Shown here: positions 56,056 to 64,000 of the stretch, piece by piece
Numbering within the stretch: position 1 is the first letter of the stretch
Layout: each line of letters begins with the position of its first letter
NCBI RefSeq assembly: GCF_001942345.1
Contig: NZ_MKKI01000003.1
Coordinates: forward strand, 1-64,000
Direction: 5' to 3'
Origin: Corynebacterium sp. CNJ-954
GTDB taxonomy: Bacteria; Actinomycetota; Actinomycetes; Mycobacteriales; Mycobacteriaceae
DNA length: 64,000 nucleotides
Program-made: the position numbers and the translations under genes
Notes under the pieces: model-generated
Told to the model about the DNA's origin: nothing
What the model saw: the letters and a program-made list of their open reading frames with translations, nothing else
Database searches by the model: none

Positions 56056-56916
56056 ATGAACGATGTCTTTCCGGTTTCTCCGGTTCCACCGGCCCCCTCC
56101 GAACCGGCCGCCACAGCACCCATCGGGATCTTCGACTCCGGAGTCGGCGGGTTGACCGTGGCACGTTCGGTCATCGACCAACTCCCCGGTGAATCGGTGA
56201 TCTACATCGGCGACACCGCCAACTCACCCTACGGTGACAAACCCCTGGCCACCGTGCGGCAGTTGGCCACGGCGATCGCCGACCAGCTGGTGGAGCGCGG
56301 CTGCAAGATGATCGTGGTCGCCTGCAACTCCGCCTCCGCCGCATTCCTGCGTGACGCCCGCGAACGTTATCCCGTCCCCGTGGTCGAAGTGATCCTGCCG
56401 GCGGTGCGCCGGGCGGTGTCGGTGACCCGGAACAACCGCATCGGGGTCATCGGGACCCAGGCCACCGTCACCTCCGGCGCCTACCAGGACCTGTTCGCCG
56501 CGAGCCCGAACGTGGAGGTCGTCGCCCAGGCGTGCCCGCAGTTCGTCCCCTTCATCGAACGTGGCATCACCTCCGGGCGTCAGCTGCTGGGGTTGGCGGA
56601 GACCTACCTGGAGCCGTTGAAAGACGCAGGGGTGGACACCGTCGTCCTCGGATGCACGCACTACCCCCTGCTGACCGGTGTGATCCAGCTGGTGATGGGG
56701 GACGACGTCACCCTGGTCTCCTCCGCCGAGGAGACCGCGAAGATGGTGTACCGCAGCCTGTCGGAGAAGGACCTTCTCGCTGAGCCCGTCCCGGGTACGG
56801 CCCCGGAGTTGACGTTCGAGTCCACCGGAGACCCGGCTCGTTTCGCCAGCCTGGCCTCCCGGTTCCTGGGCCCGTCGGTGGCCGGTGTCAGCAGGATCCC
56901 GGAACTGCTGCGTTAG
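56056..56916 (+). CDS. murI: Glutamate racemase
   Basis: 286 residues; makes D-glutamate for peptidoglycan. After a ~20-residue Pro-rich N-tail: [17 protein letters not shown] (~24-40), [15 protein letters not shown], first catalytic Cys in [10 protein letters not shown] (~97) and second in [11 protein letters not shown] (~205). Confidence 0.96.
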   Translation: MNDVFPVSPVPPAPSEPAATAPIGIFDSGVGGLTVARSVIDQLPGESVIYIGDTANSPYGDKPLATVRQLATAIADQLVERGCKMIVVACNSASAAFLRDARERYPVPVVEVILPAVRRAVSVTRNNRIGVIGTQATVTSGAYQDLFAASPNVEVVAQACPQFVPFIERGITSGRQLLGLAETYLEPLKDAGVDTVVLGCTHYPLLTGVIQLVMGDDVTLVSSAEETAKMVYRSLSEKDLLAEPVPGTAPELTFESTGDPARFASLASRFLGPSVAGVSRIPELLR

Positions 56917-57005
56917 CGGAACTGTGCCGGGCGAAACTGGGAGAATCACGGAGAATCACTGCCTGACTCCCAGTTTCCGGCATGGGTCATGTAACAATAT
57001 CTGTC

Positions 57006-57833
57006 ATGGACATGACCATTCTGGGATGCTCCGGGAGCCTCTCCGCTCCCGACAACCCCGCCTCCGGCTATCTTCTGCGGATGGCGGACGGGCGGGAGAT
57101 CCTCATGGATATGGGCCCGGGGGTGCTTGCACAGCTCGAATCCCTGGGGGACCCGGGAAACGTCGACGTCATCTTCTCCCACCTGCACCCCGACCACTGC
57201 TCGGATTTCCCCTCCCTCGTGGTCTGGCAGCGTTTCCACCCCACACAGGCGGCAGCACGCCGTCACGCCCTGCTGGGACCGTCGATCTCCGCCCTGCACC
57301 TCGGCCGTGCCTCGGCCGACCACCCGTCCCAGGTCGACGACTTCTCCGACATCCTGGACGTCCACTCCTGGCACGCCCCTGCCCTGCAGGACGATCCGGT
57401 GGAATTCGACGACACGTCGAAAGGGACGGTGTACCCGGCGCACCACATCGGTGCGACGGTCCTGTACGCCGCCCCGGCGGTGCACCCGACCGAGTCCTAC
57501 CTGATCCGGGTGGAGGAGCAGGACGGCTCCTCCCTGGTCTACAGCGGTGACACCGCCGCCACCGGCCACCTTGCGGCGCTGGCCGCCGGGGCGGACGTCC
57601 TGCTGTGCGAGGCGACCTGGGGGGAACGCGACGACGGCAACAACCCGCCGCAGATGCACCTGTCCGGCGAAGAGGCAGGGCAGGCGGCCGCAGAGGCGGG
57701 CGTGGGCCGGCTGATCATCACCCACATCCCGCCGTGGGGTGACCCGGAGGGGGCGCTGCGTGGGGCGCGTCGGTACTACGACGGGCCGGTCGAGCTGGCA
57801 CGCCGGGGGATGACGGTCAGCGTCGGCAGCTAG
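57006..57833 (+). CDS. Metallo-beta-lactamase-fold phosphodiesterase (Rv1339-like)
   Basis: 275 residues. Metal motif [10 protein letters not shown] (~58-67), further His in [19 protein letters not shown] and ITHIPPWGD. Position between murI and rph matches Rv1339 of M. tuberculosis, reported as an atypical class II cAMP phosphodiesterase, so cAMP breakdown is the best guess. ATG at 57006 is taken; a second ATG six bases on is possible. Confidence 0.85.
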   Translation: MDMTILGCSGSLSAPDNPASGYLLRMADGREILMDMGPGVLAQLESLGDPGNVDVIFSHLHPDHCSDFPSLVVWQRFHPTQAAARRHALLGPSISALHLGRASADHPSQVDDFSDILDVHSWHAPALQDDPVEFDDTSKGTVYPAHHIGATVLYAAPAVHPTESYLIRVEEQDGSSLVYSGDTAATGHLAALAAGADVLLCEATWGERDDGNNPPQMHLSGEEAGQAAAEAGVGRLIITHIPPWGDPEGALRGARRYYDGPVELARRGMTVSVGS

Positions 57834-57836
57834 ACT
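57831..57836 (+). promoter_or_regulatory. rph -10 element (leaderless)
   Basis: TAGACT begins with the TAG stop of the upstream gene and ends 8 nt before the rph ATG. Confidence 0.5.
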
Positions 57837-57844
57837 GGCGAAGC

Positions 57845-58633
57845 ATGAGTGCTTCTGAACCGTCCGAACCATCCGTACCGTCCGTGAATTTCACCCGGGC
57901 CGACGGCCGCGCCGTCGACCAGCTGAGGAACGTCCGCATCACCCGCGGCTTCACCACCAACCCCGCAGGCAGCGTCCTCGTCGAATTCGGTGACACCCGC
58001 GTGATGTGTACCGCCAGCGTCTCTGAGGGGGTGCCGCGGTTCAAGCGGGACTCCGGTGAGGGCTGGTTGACCGCCGAATACGCCATGCTGCCGTCCGCGA
58101 CCGCTGACCGTATGCAGCGCGAATCGGTGAAGGGCAAGGTCAAGGGCCGCACCCAGGAGATCTCCCGACTGGTGGGACGCTCGTTGCGCGCGGCGGTGGA
58201 CCTGCGTGCCCTCGGGGAGAACACCGTGAACATCGACTGCGACGTGCTGCAGGCCGACGGAGGTACCCGTACCGCGTCGATCACCGGCGCCTACGTGGCA
58301 TTGGCAGACGCCCTGTCGGTGCTGCAGCAGCGCGGCGTGGTGCCGGGCGAGCCGTTGCTCGACCCCGTCGCCGCGGTCTCGGTCGGCATCATCGACGGTG
58401 TGGGGTGCCTGGACCTGCCCTATGAGGAGGACAGTCGCGCCGATGTGGACATGAACGTCGTGATGACCGAGGAAGGTCATTTCGTGGAGATCCAGGGCAC
58501 CGGCGAGAACGCAGAGTTCAGCCGGGACGAGTTGTCCGTGATGCTGGACCTGGCGGAAGGTGGTCTGCGGGATCTGACCGCCCTGCAGCGGAAGGCACTC
58601 GCCGCTGATCTGGGACAGGCGGTGACACTGTGA
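57845..58633 (+). CDS. rph: Ribonuclease PH
   Basis: 262 residues; phosphorolytic 3' trimming of tRNA precursors. A short repetitive N-tail ([12 protein letters not shown]) precedes the core: [72 protein letters not shown] [24 protein letters not shown] overlap with rdgB. Confidence 0.96.
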   Translation: MSASEPSEPSVPSVNFTRADGRAVDQLRNVRITRGFTTNPAGSVLVEFGDTRVMCTASVSEGVPRFKRDSGEGWLTAEYAMLPSATADRMQRESVKGKVKGRTQEISRLVGRSLRAAVDLRALGENTVNIDCDVLQADGGTRTASITGAYVALADALSVLQQRGVVPGEPLLDPVAAVSVGIIDGVGCLDLPYEEDSRADVDMNVVMTEEGHFVEIQGTGENAEFSRDELSVMLDLAEGGLRDLTALQRKALAADLGQAVTL

Positions 58634-59280
58634 GCATGAAGGTCCTGGTTGCGTCACGCAACGCCAAGAAACTCGCTGAACTGCACCGCGTGCTTGAGGC
58701 CGCGGGTGTCGACGGTATCGAGCTGTTGAGCCTGCGCGACGTCGAGGATTACCCGGAGACCCCGGAGACAGGTGCCACGTTCGAGGAGAACGCACTGATC
58801 AAGGCACGGGACGGGGTCCGCTACGCCGGGCTTCCTACCGTCGCCGACGATTCCGGACTGTGCGTCGACGCCCTCAACGGGATGCCGGGGGTGCTCTCGG
58901 CCCGGTGGTCCGGCAGTCACGACACCGGGGACGGTTCGACGGATGAGGCGAACAACCGCCTGCTGCTCGGCCAGACCGCGGACGTGCCGGATGAGCGGCG
59001 GGGAGCGGGCTTCGTCTCCGCCTGCGCCCTGGTGGTCCCCGCCGACATGGCCGGACGGCTCGGCGGTGAGGACGAGGTCACGGTTCGCGGTGTGTGGCGG
59101 GGGATGCTGCTGCGCGAGCCGCGGGGCGGCAACGGATTCGGTTATGACCCGTTGTTCTCCCCGGACGAGGAACCGCAGAAGTCCTCCGCAGAGTTGACCC
59201 CGGAGCGCAAGGACGAGTTGTCCCACCGCGGCCGTGCCCTGGCGGAACTCGTGCCGTACCTGACGGCGCTGCGAGGCTGA
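58630..59280 (+). CDS. rdgB: dITP/XTP pyrophosphatase (RdgB/HAM1)
   Basis: 216 residues; removes non-canonical purine nucleotides. [16 protein letters not shown] (~6-21), [40 protein letters not shown] and [14 protein letters not shown] are family signatures. GTG start overlaps the rph stop. Confidence 0.95.
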   Translation: MSMKVLVASRNAKKLAELHRVLEAAGVDGIELLSLRDVEDYPETPETGATFEENALIKARDGVRYAGLPTVADDSGLCVDALNGMPGVLSARWSGSHDTGDGSTDEANNRLLLGQTADVPDERRGAGFVSACALVVPADMAGRLGGEDEVTVRGVWRGMLLREPRGGNGFGYDPLFSPDEEPQKSSAELTPERKDELSHRGRALAELVPYLTALRG

Positions 59281-59411
59281 TACCGGCTGATGCCGGGCTC
59301 GTGCCGGTTGATGTCCGTTAGCGCCGCAGACTTCGCGGTAGGGTGGTGTGGACAACAGCATCCCGAGAGCGTCCCAAGAACGCGCCACTTCCCGGAAGGA
59401 ACCGTGAGACC

Positions 59412-60782
59412 GTGCCCGTGACCGTCGAACCCGCTGAGATCGTCGCAGAGACAGCGCTTGACCGGGAGTGGCTCACCAGCCTGTACAAGGAGTTCCACCG
59501 GCGTCCCGAACTCTCCGGGGCCGAAGAGTGGACTGCGGGACGCATCGCCGAGGAGCTGGCACGCTTCAGCGACTGGGAGGTCACCACCGGCATCGGTGGG
59601 CACGGCATCACCGCCGTCCTGCGTAACGGGGAGGGGCCCACCGTGCTCTTCCGCTCCGATTTCGACGGACTGCCGGTCGCGGAGAACACCGGCGTCGACT
59701 ACGCCTCCACCCACGCGCAGCTGGATGCCCAGGGCCAACGCGTGCCCACCATGCACGCCTGCGGGCATGACGCGCACACCTCCAGCGCCCTCGGCGCCCT
59801 GTCGATCATCGACGCCTCCCGTGAGAAATGGCAGGGGACGGTGATCTTCCTGTTCCAGCCCGCCGAGGAAGCCTCCATCGGTGCCCACGGCATGGTGAAT
59901 GACGGGCTGCGGTCCATCGTCCCGCGTCCTGACGTCTGCCTCGGTCAGCATGTGGTCCCCGGACCGTCCGGACAGGTGTACACCGCACCGGGGCCGGTGT
60001 TGACCAGCTCCACGACCATCGAGATCACCCTGTTCGGCAGGGGCGCACATGCCTCGATGCCGCACCGCGCGGTGGATCCGGTGGTGCTCGCCGCGTCGGT
60101 GGTGATGAAGTTGCAGACCGTGGTGTCACGTGAGTTGCCGCCAGGGAAGTTCGCCGTGGTCACAGTCGCCTCCGTGGAGGCGGGGAAGGCGAACAACGTC
60201 ATCCCGGACTCAGCACGTCTGGCCTTGAGCTGCCGCTTCTACGAGGAATCGGTACGCACCCGGGCGGTGGACGCCATCAAACGGATCGTGCGTTCCGAAG
60301 CAGCCGCAGCAGGGTGTGAACGCGAGCCGGAGTTCCGCTTCCTCGGCCTGCTGGCGGCCACGGACAATGACAGCACAGCCTATGCGGTGGTACGCCCGCA
60401 CTTCGACCGGTTCTTCGGGGAGCAGTCCCAGGAGATGGAACCCTGGACGGCGTCAGAGGACTTCTCCGTGATCCCGCGGGCGTTCAATGCGCCGTACCTG
60501 TTCTGGACGGTGGGGATCACGCCGCTGAAGCAGTGGCGGCGTGCCGAGGCGGCGGACCGCCTCGACATCGACATCCCGACCAACCACAACCCCGGGTTCC
60601 TCCCGGATCTGTCGACGCTGCCGGTGACGACACAGGCCGCCGCGTTGGCCGTCCTGGGATGTCTGACCCATGAATGGCCGGAGGCACCGGCCGGATGGTC
60701 ACCGGACACGGGGGCGGAGACCACCGACATTGATGCCGCCGCGGTGCGGCGGGCGAAAGTCGAGACCTCGCAGGCGGACTGA
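59412..60782 (+). CDS. M20-family amidohydrolase (peptidase M20D)
   Basis: 456 residues from GTG 59412, chosen for AAGGA ~12 bp upstream. Metal ligands: MHACGHDAHTSSALGAL (~113-130), FQPAEEASIGAHGMV, GQHVVPGPSG, and late WTASEDFSVIPRAFNAPYLF; dimerisation lid FGRGAHASMPHRAVDPV. Probably hydrolyses N-acyl or indole-acyl amino acids; substrate unknown. Monocistronic. Confidence 0.9.
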   Translation: MPVTVEPAEIVAETALDREWLTSLYKEFHRRPELSGAEEWTAGRIAEELARFSDWEVTTGIGGHGITAVLRNGEGPTVLFRSDFDGLPVAENTGVDYASTHAQLDAQGQRVPTMHACGHDAHTSSALGALSIIDASREKWQGTVIFLFQPAEEASIGAHGMVNDGLRSIVPRPDVCLGQHVVPGPSGQVYTAPGPVLTSSTTIEITLFGRGAHASMPHRAVDPVVLAASVVMKLQTVVSRELPPGKFAVVTVASVEAGKANNVIPDSARLALSCRFYEESVRTRAVDAIKRIVRSEAAAAGCEREPEFRFLGLLAATDNDSTAYAVVRPHFDRFFGEQSQEMEPWTASEDFSVIPRAFNAPYLFWTVGITPLKQWRRAEAADRLDIDIPTNHNPGFLPDLSTLPVTTQAAALAVLGCLTHEWPEAPAGWSPDTGAETTDIDAAAVRRAKVETSQAD

Positions 60783-60803
60783 ACCGGGAAGGGCTGGTGC
60801 CGG

Positions 60804-61178
60804 TTACCGCTCGAGGCCGAACGTCTCGACGACCTCGTTGCGGCGACGACGTTCCAGCACGAAGGACAGTACAGGGATCACGCCGGCGAGAATGGTGGTC
60901 ACCCACTTCGCTGGTGCCCACCGGGCCTTGACACCCAGGTCCAGGCAGGTAGCGCAGTAGACCAGGAAGATCCATCCGTGGACGATGGCCACGACCGAGA
61001 ACCAACCTGGTGCCTCGATGTCCATCGGGGGGAAGACCAGGTACTTGAGGATCATCTCCGCGCACAGGAAGAGCAGGAAGAGGCCGGTGATGTAGGCCAG
61101 GACCGAGTAGCGGGTCAGGGCTCCTTTGACCCGGCGCTGGCGTTCAGGGGTCACCGGGATAGTGGTCGGGGTGGTCAT
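60804..61178 (-). CDS. DUF3817-family membrane protein (Rv1342c-like)
   Basis: 124 residues with three helices (YSVLAYITGLFLLFLCAEMI, FSVVAIVHGWIFLVYCATCL, WVTTILAGVIPVLSFVLE). Position after rph-rdgB matches Rv1342c. Function unknown. Confidence 0.88.
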   Translation of the reverse strand: MTTPTTIPVTPERQRRVKGALTRYSVLAYITGLFLLFLCAEMILKYLVFPPMDIEAPGWFSVVAIVHGWIFLVYCATCLDLGVKARWAPAKWVTTILAGVIPVLSFVLERRRRNEVVETFGLER

Positions 61179-61186
61179 CGGTGTTC

Positions 61187-61735
61187 TCAGTCCGTCCTTG
61201 CTGTGTTGTTGCCTGCTGACTTCCGGTCGCCGCGGGCCTGTCGTGCCTGGTGTCGCCGGTCGTCCTCGAAGTACTCCCGCGCCGCGGCGCTGGTGTCACG
61301 CGTCGGGAGAATGTCGTCCGGGATTTCGCGGGGTCCGGAGTCCGGGGAGACGTCAGGGGCGGCGGGAGCGGTGGCCCCGGCTGCCTTGTCGCGCTCATAC
61401 TCCATGTACCTGCGGTAGGCGAAGATGAAGAACAGGCCGAAGATCGGCCACTGCAATGCGTACCCCAGGTTCTGGTAGGAGCCGTCCCCGCTGGACCACC
61501 GGCCCCACTGCCACCATGCGAGGCAGAGGGTGGCTACGACGGCGAGTGCCAGAAAGAGCAGCTGAACCACCCGGACTCGCAGCGACTGCGGCTGCCGGGA
61601 TCCGGTGGACGTCGGCGTGTTCGTGGTTCCGGAGGAGTCATCGGGCACGGGATCAGGCACAGGTTCCAGGGTACCCCTGGTGGTGCTGCTACCATAACCC
61701 GGAGCAGCCGGTAGTCCGGCTGCGTCGACGGCCAC
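61187..61735 (-). CDS. Small membrane protein (Rv1343c/LprD-like position)
   Basis: Up to 182 residues. Pro/Thr-rich N-part, then two membrane segments (RVVQLLFLALAVVATLCLAW and LQWPIFGLFFIFAYRRYMEY) and a charged C-tail (AAREYFEDDRRHQARQARG). The GTG at 61735 is the longest start; GTG codons about 25 residues further in are equally possible. Ends 8 bp before the DUF3817 gene, so co-transcribed. Synteny suggests the LprD-like family. Confidence 0.7.
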   Translation of the reverse strand: MAVDAAGLPAAPGYGSSTTRGTLEPVPDPVPDDSSGTTNTPTSTGSRQPQSLRVRVVQLLFLALAVVATLCLAWWQWGRWSSGDGSYQNLGYALQWPIFGLFFIFAYRRYMEYERDKAAGATAPAAPDVSPDSGPREIPDDILPTRDTSAAAREYFEDDRRHQARQARGDRKSAGNNTARTD

Positions 61736-61750
61736 GGGGTGGCCGTCTCG

Positions 61751-61837
61751 GCGTCCGTGGCGGAATTGGCAGACGCGCCAGGTTTAGGTCCTGGTGCCTT
61801 GACGGATGTAGGGGTTCGAGTCCCCTCGGACGCACCA
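61751..61837 (+). tRNA. tRNA-Leu(TAG)
   Basis: 87 bases including encoded CCA. Acceptor GCGTCCG/CGGACGC, anticodon arm CCAGG-TTTAGGT-CCTGG giving TAG, long variable arm after it, and T-arm GGGGTTCGAGTCCCC. Class II tRNA. Confidence 0.96.
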
Positions 61838-61850
61838 GGTCAGAGGCTAT
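61800..61850. other. Probable attachment site at the tRNA-Leu 3' end
   Basis: The integrase gene ends 3 bases after the tRNA CCA. Tyrosine integrases of this type commonly recombine within the 3' half of a tRNA gene and preserve it, so the T-arm/acceptor segment is the likely att core. The second copy would lie beyond the window. Confidence 0.5.
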
Positions 61851-62988
61851 TTCGGGAATCTCCCAGGGTAGCCTCTTTTTCAATTTTACGCATATTTGAC
61901 GCACGCAGCTTCGTGACGCGTGAGAGCACGTCATCCATCCGGTCGGCTACCGCGTCAAGGTCTTCGTCAAACAGGTCCGCATACCGGTTCAAGGTCTCCG
62001 TGGCGGACGCGTGCCCGAGCTGTTTTTGTACGACCTTCACGTTCGCCCCGGAGGACACCATGAGGCCCGCAGCGACATGGCGCAGCCCGTGCGGGGAGAG
62101 CTTCGGGAAGGTGGGGTCTGCGGCCATGCGACGCTTCACAGCATGATGGAAGAAGCTGTTGCCGGTCAGCTTCAGCAGTGGCTCACCGTTGTTCCGGTGC
62201 CACAGAAGATCGTCGGGAGACTTGCCCTTCACCCTGTCTTTAAGATCGTTCAGCACCTCGGCGGGCACCGCTACCGTCCGGTTCTCGCCAGCCTTCGTGG
62301 TGCCGATCACGATCTTCTGCTTCACGGTCACAGCGTTGCGTGTGATGGAGATCCTGCGCCGTTTGAAGTCCACATCCTTCACCCTCAGCGCGGCGGCTTC
62401 CCCCCACCGCAGCCCGACTGTGGCCAGCAGGTAGATAAGGTCGCCTTTTACGGAGCACTCGTCCACAAGATCCTTCACTTGATCGGCGGTGAGGTACACC
62501 TTCACCCCCTTGCCCTTCTTCGGCAGGGTCACGTCCCGGGCGGGGTTCACGAGTAAGCGTTGTTGCTTCACGGCCATGTCGAGGATGTTAGCGAGGATCG
62601 CGTGCACGCCAATGACGGTTGATGCGCCGCGTTCCATGCGGCTTACCCATGCTTGAACGTCAGCGTTGGTGACCTCGTTGACGCTCACTTCGCCCCACCG
62701 GGGTTTGACGTGGACTCGCCAGCGCATGTCGGTGAGTTCGCGGGTGGAGGCTTTGAGGTGGGTTTGGTTTTTGAGCCATTCGTCTCCGAGTTGTCCGACC
62801 GTGATCTTCCCGCTCTTAGGGTCGATCCAGCTGCCGGTGTTGCGTTCGATGAGGTTTTCGGCGGCCCAGTGCTCAGCTTGCTTCTTGGTCTGGAACCCGC
62901 TTCGTGTGCGGCGTGTCCTAGTGGGGTCTACGTATTGGATGCGCCAGCGGGTGCCTTTGGCGGACTGGTACTTCTGCGGGGTGGGCAT
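61840..62988 (-). CDS. int: Tyrosine recombinase/phage integrase
   Basis: 382 residues. N-terminal arm-binding domain (YQSAKGTRWRIQYVDPTRTR), core-binding domain (~65-160) and catalytic domain with Arg in VGLRWGEAAALRVKD, HGLRHVAAGLMVSSG (H-x-x-R), LGHASATETLNRYADLF (His and nucleophile Tyr). ATG at 62988 has GGAAG upstream, 6 bp after the lipoprotein stop. Mediates insertion at the adjacent tRNA-Leu. Confidence 0.95.
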   Translation of the reverse strand: MPTPQKYQSAKGTRWRIQYVDPTRTRRTRSGFQTKKQAEHWAAENLIERNTGSWIDPKSGKITVGQLGDEWLKNQTHLKASTRELTDMRWRVHVKPRWGEVSVNEVTNADVQAWVSRMERGASTVIGVHAILANILDMAVKQQRLLVNPARDVTLPKKGKGVKVYLTADQVKDLVDECSVKGDLIYLLATVGLRWGEAAALRVKDVDFKRRRISITRNAVTVKQKIVIGTTKAGENRTVAVPAEVLNDLKDRVKGKSPDDLLWHRNNGEPLLKLTGNSFFHHAVKRRMAADPTFPKLSPHGLRHVAAGLMVSSGANVKVVQKQLGHASATETLNRYADLFDEDLDAVADRMDDVLSRVTKLRASNMRKIEKEATLGDSRNSL

Positions 62989-62994
62989 GACTTC

Positions 62995-63824
62995 CTACTG
63001 CTGTTGATCTAGCCACTGCTGCTGCAATTCGCCGGAAGACGGATTGGGGTTACCGTTAGCGTCATGTCCGTATCCGCATAGGTAGGCAGGGCACGTGCCA
63101 CCGTCTGCATACGGGATGGTTGCGGGGTCGGGTTCCGGCGGGGTTTGTCGTCCGGTCCCGTTGGTGGTCCTGAACTGGTCGAAGCACGCGGTAGTGAAGC
63201 CGCTTGTGCCGTCACTGTAGAACGTTGTTCCCGCTTCGTATATGGGGTCGAGGGCGCAGGTGGCGGTGGGGGCTGGCGCAGTCGCAGGCTCTGCTGCGGG
63301 GGTGGGTTGGGCGACTCGTCAGGTTCCGATTCTTCGTCTGCGTCGTCGCGGAACATGTCAGTGTCCCCTGTTGTCACGCGCCCGTCGAGTTCTTCAGCCA
63401 ACTTCGGGGCAAGCTCTAGGCTGTCGTTCTTGCCTAGGCCGCTGTTCAGGCTGATGCCTACGTTGTCGTAGGCCACCGATATGCCGTCTAGCCAGATTAC
63501 GGACTGTTCCCATTCCTTCCGCGCGTCTTCATCGAGAAAAACGAGGATGGATGAGTCGCGCTCGTTGATGTCCAGGTCCCACACGTCGGTTGCGACGGCC
63601 TCTTCGTTCTCGCCTTTGTACTCGACGTTTCCCCAGGGGGCGTCGAGCTTGTCGAGCGCGCCGGTGATGCGGTCGACGACGGGGCCATTGTCTTCTTCTT
63701 CGGCGGTTGTCGAGGTGGCAGGCGCTTGCGTGGCGCTGTCGGCAGTCTCGTCGCTTGCTCCGCAGGCAGCAAGTGTGAGTGTGGTGATCGCTGCGAGTGT
63801 AGCTGTGGTGATACGGCGGCTCAT
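62995..63824 (-). pseudogene. Mobile-element lipoprotein, frameshifted (possible sequencing error)
   Basis: Starts MSRRITTATLAAITTLTLAA with lipobox LAAC, then a Ser/Thr/Glu linker and a domain with DKLDAPWGNVEYKGENEEAV. The frame fails near 63300 inside a run of C on the coding strand. Adding one C gives NPTPAAEPATAPAPTATCAL, TTFYSDGTSGFTTACFDQF, CPAYLCGYGHDANGNPNPS and a stop at 62995, 276 residues. The restored C-terminal domain has paired cysteines and is clearly the real frame. Function unknown; cargo of the integrated element. Confidence 0.75.
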
Positions 63825-63846
63825 GATGTTCTCCTGTGGTGAGGTT

Positions 63847-64000
63847 TTACTTGATGTGTCCGGCGCGGAAGAGTCCGGTACCGATCCGAGCTATTGCGAC
63901 GACGGCCAGGCCTAGGGTGGCGAAAGCCACTGAGGCGAAGAGGGCTGTGATCGCGTATGCGACTTCATCTTCACGTGAAACGGCTGCTCCGAGGATGGAT
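63847..64000 (-). CDS. Membrane protein, C-terminal part (cut by window edge)
   Basis: The last 50 codons of a minus-strand frame, with a membrane helix (ITALFASVAFATLGLAVVAI) and ending GTGLFRAGHIK. Codon use is slightly richer in A/T than the core genes, as for the rest of the element. Not recognised. Confidence 0.55.
   Translation of the reverse strand, partial: SILGAAVSREDEVAYAITALFASVAFATLGLAVVAIARIGTGLFRAGHIK

Overview
The window reads as a high-GC Corynebacterium chromosome. Evidence from the sequence: a tmRNA whose tag reads AEKNTQRDYALAA; the block rpmJ-nrdH-nrdI-nrdE-ftn-nrdF-ctaD-serB, which I recall from C. glutamicum; murI / Rv1339-like / rph / rdgB / DUF3817 as in mycobacteria; a 19-kDa-antigen-like lipoprotein, a cutinase, FtsE/FtsX and a DtxR-like box. 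GC content and several fatty-acid activating enzymes suggest one of the larger environmental or cheese-type corynebacteria, but the species cannot be fixed from sequence alone.

Layout. 0-5.4 kb: an HbhA/phasin-like protein (cut by the window edge), its XRE regulator, an acyl-CoA ligase, a Nei-type DNA glycosylase and pgi. 5.4-8.3 kb: two inositol-monophosphatase-family genes (hisN-like first) and prfB. 8.4-24.4 kb: about 16 kb lying between prfB and ftsE, which are neighbours in relatives. It holds a Leloir galactose operon (galM, SSS symporter, small membrane protein, galT, frameshifted galK), rtcB, a methyltransferase, an aminoglycoside-phosphotransferase-like gene with a short overlapping leader ORF, putA, a TetR gene with a near-perfect 30-bp operator, and an AbgT transporter. 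24.5-27.1 kb: ftsE-ftsX-smpB-ssrA. 27.2-37 kb: cutinase, FadR-type regulator with MFS transporter, PAP2 phosphatase, acyl-CoA synthetase, LpqH-like lipoprotein, AlsT symporter, a DsbA-like/VKOR disulfide pair around tRNA-Ala, and zinc-ligand-free L36. 37.3-48.2 kb: class Ib ribonucleotide reductase genes behind candidate NrdR boxes, ferritin behind a DtxR-like box, cytochrome oxidase ctaD, serB and a PTH2-type peptidyl-tRNA hydrolase. 48.2-61.7 kb: CoA ligase, dinG, pncB, clpS-DUF2017-P1 peptidase-rhomboid-murI-cAMP phosphodiesterase-like-rph-rdgB, an M20 hydrolase and two small membrane proteins. 61.75 kb to the end: tRNA-Leu(TAG) with a tyrosine integrase against its 3' end, followed by element cargo (lipoprotein, membrane protein cut by the edge).

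Two window-wide patterns matter for any reader. First, five reading frames (galK, a YqeB-like gene, ctaD, a P1-family peptidase and the element lipoprotein) are each restored by adding one C in or beside a C run on the coding strand. This points to homopolymer length error in the assembly more than to five real pseudogenes. It also means the apparent 1018-residue CtaD-SerB fusion is probably not real. Second, many genes (prfB, galM, smpB, pncB, clpS, murI, rph and others) have a TAGACT-like -10 hexamer 7-10 nt before the start codon, consistent with leaderless mRNAs.

No CRISPR array, transposase or rRNA was seen.
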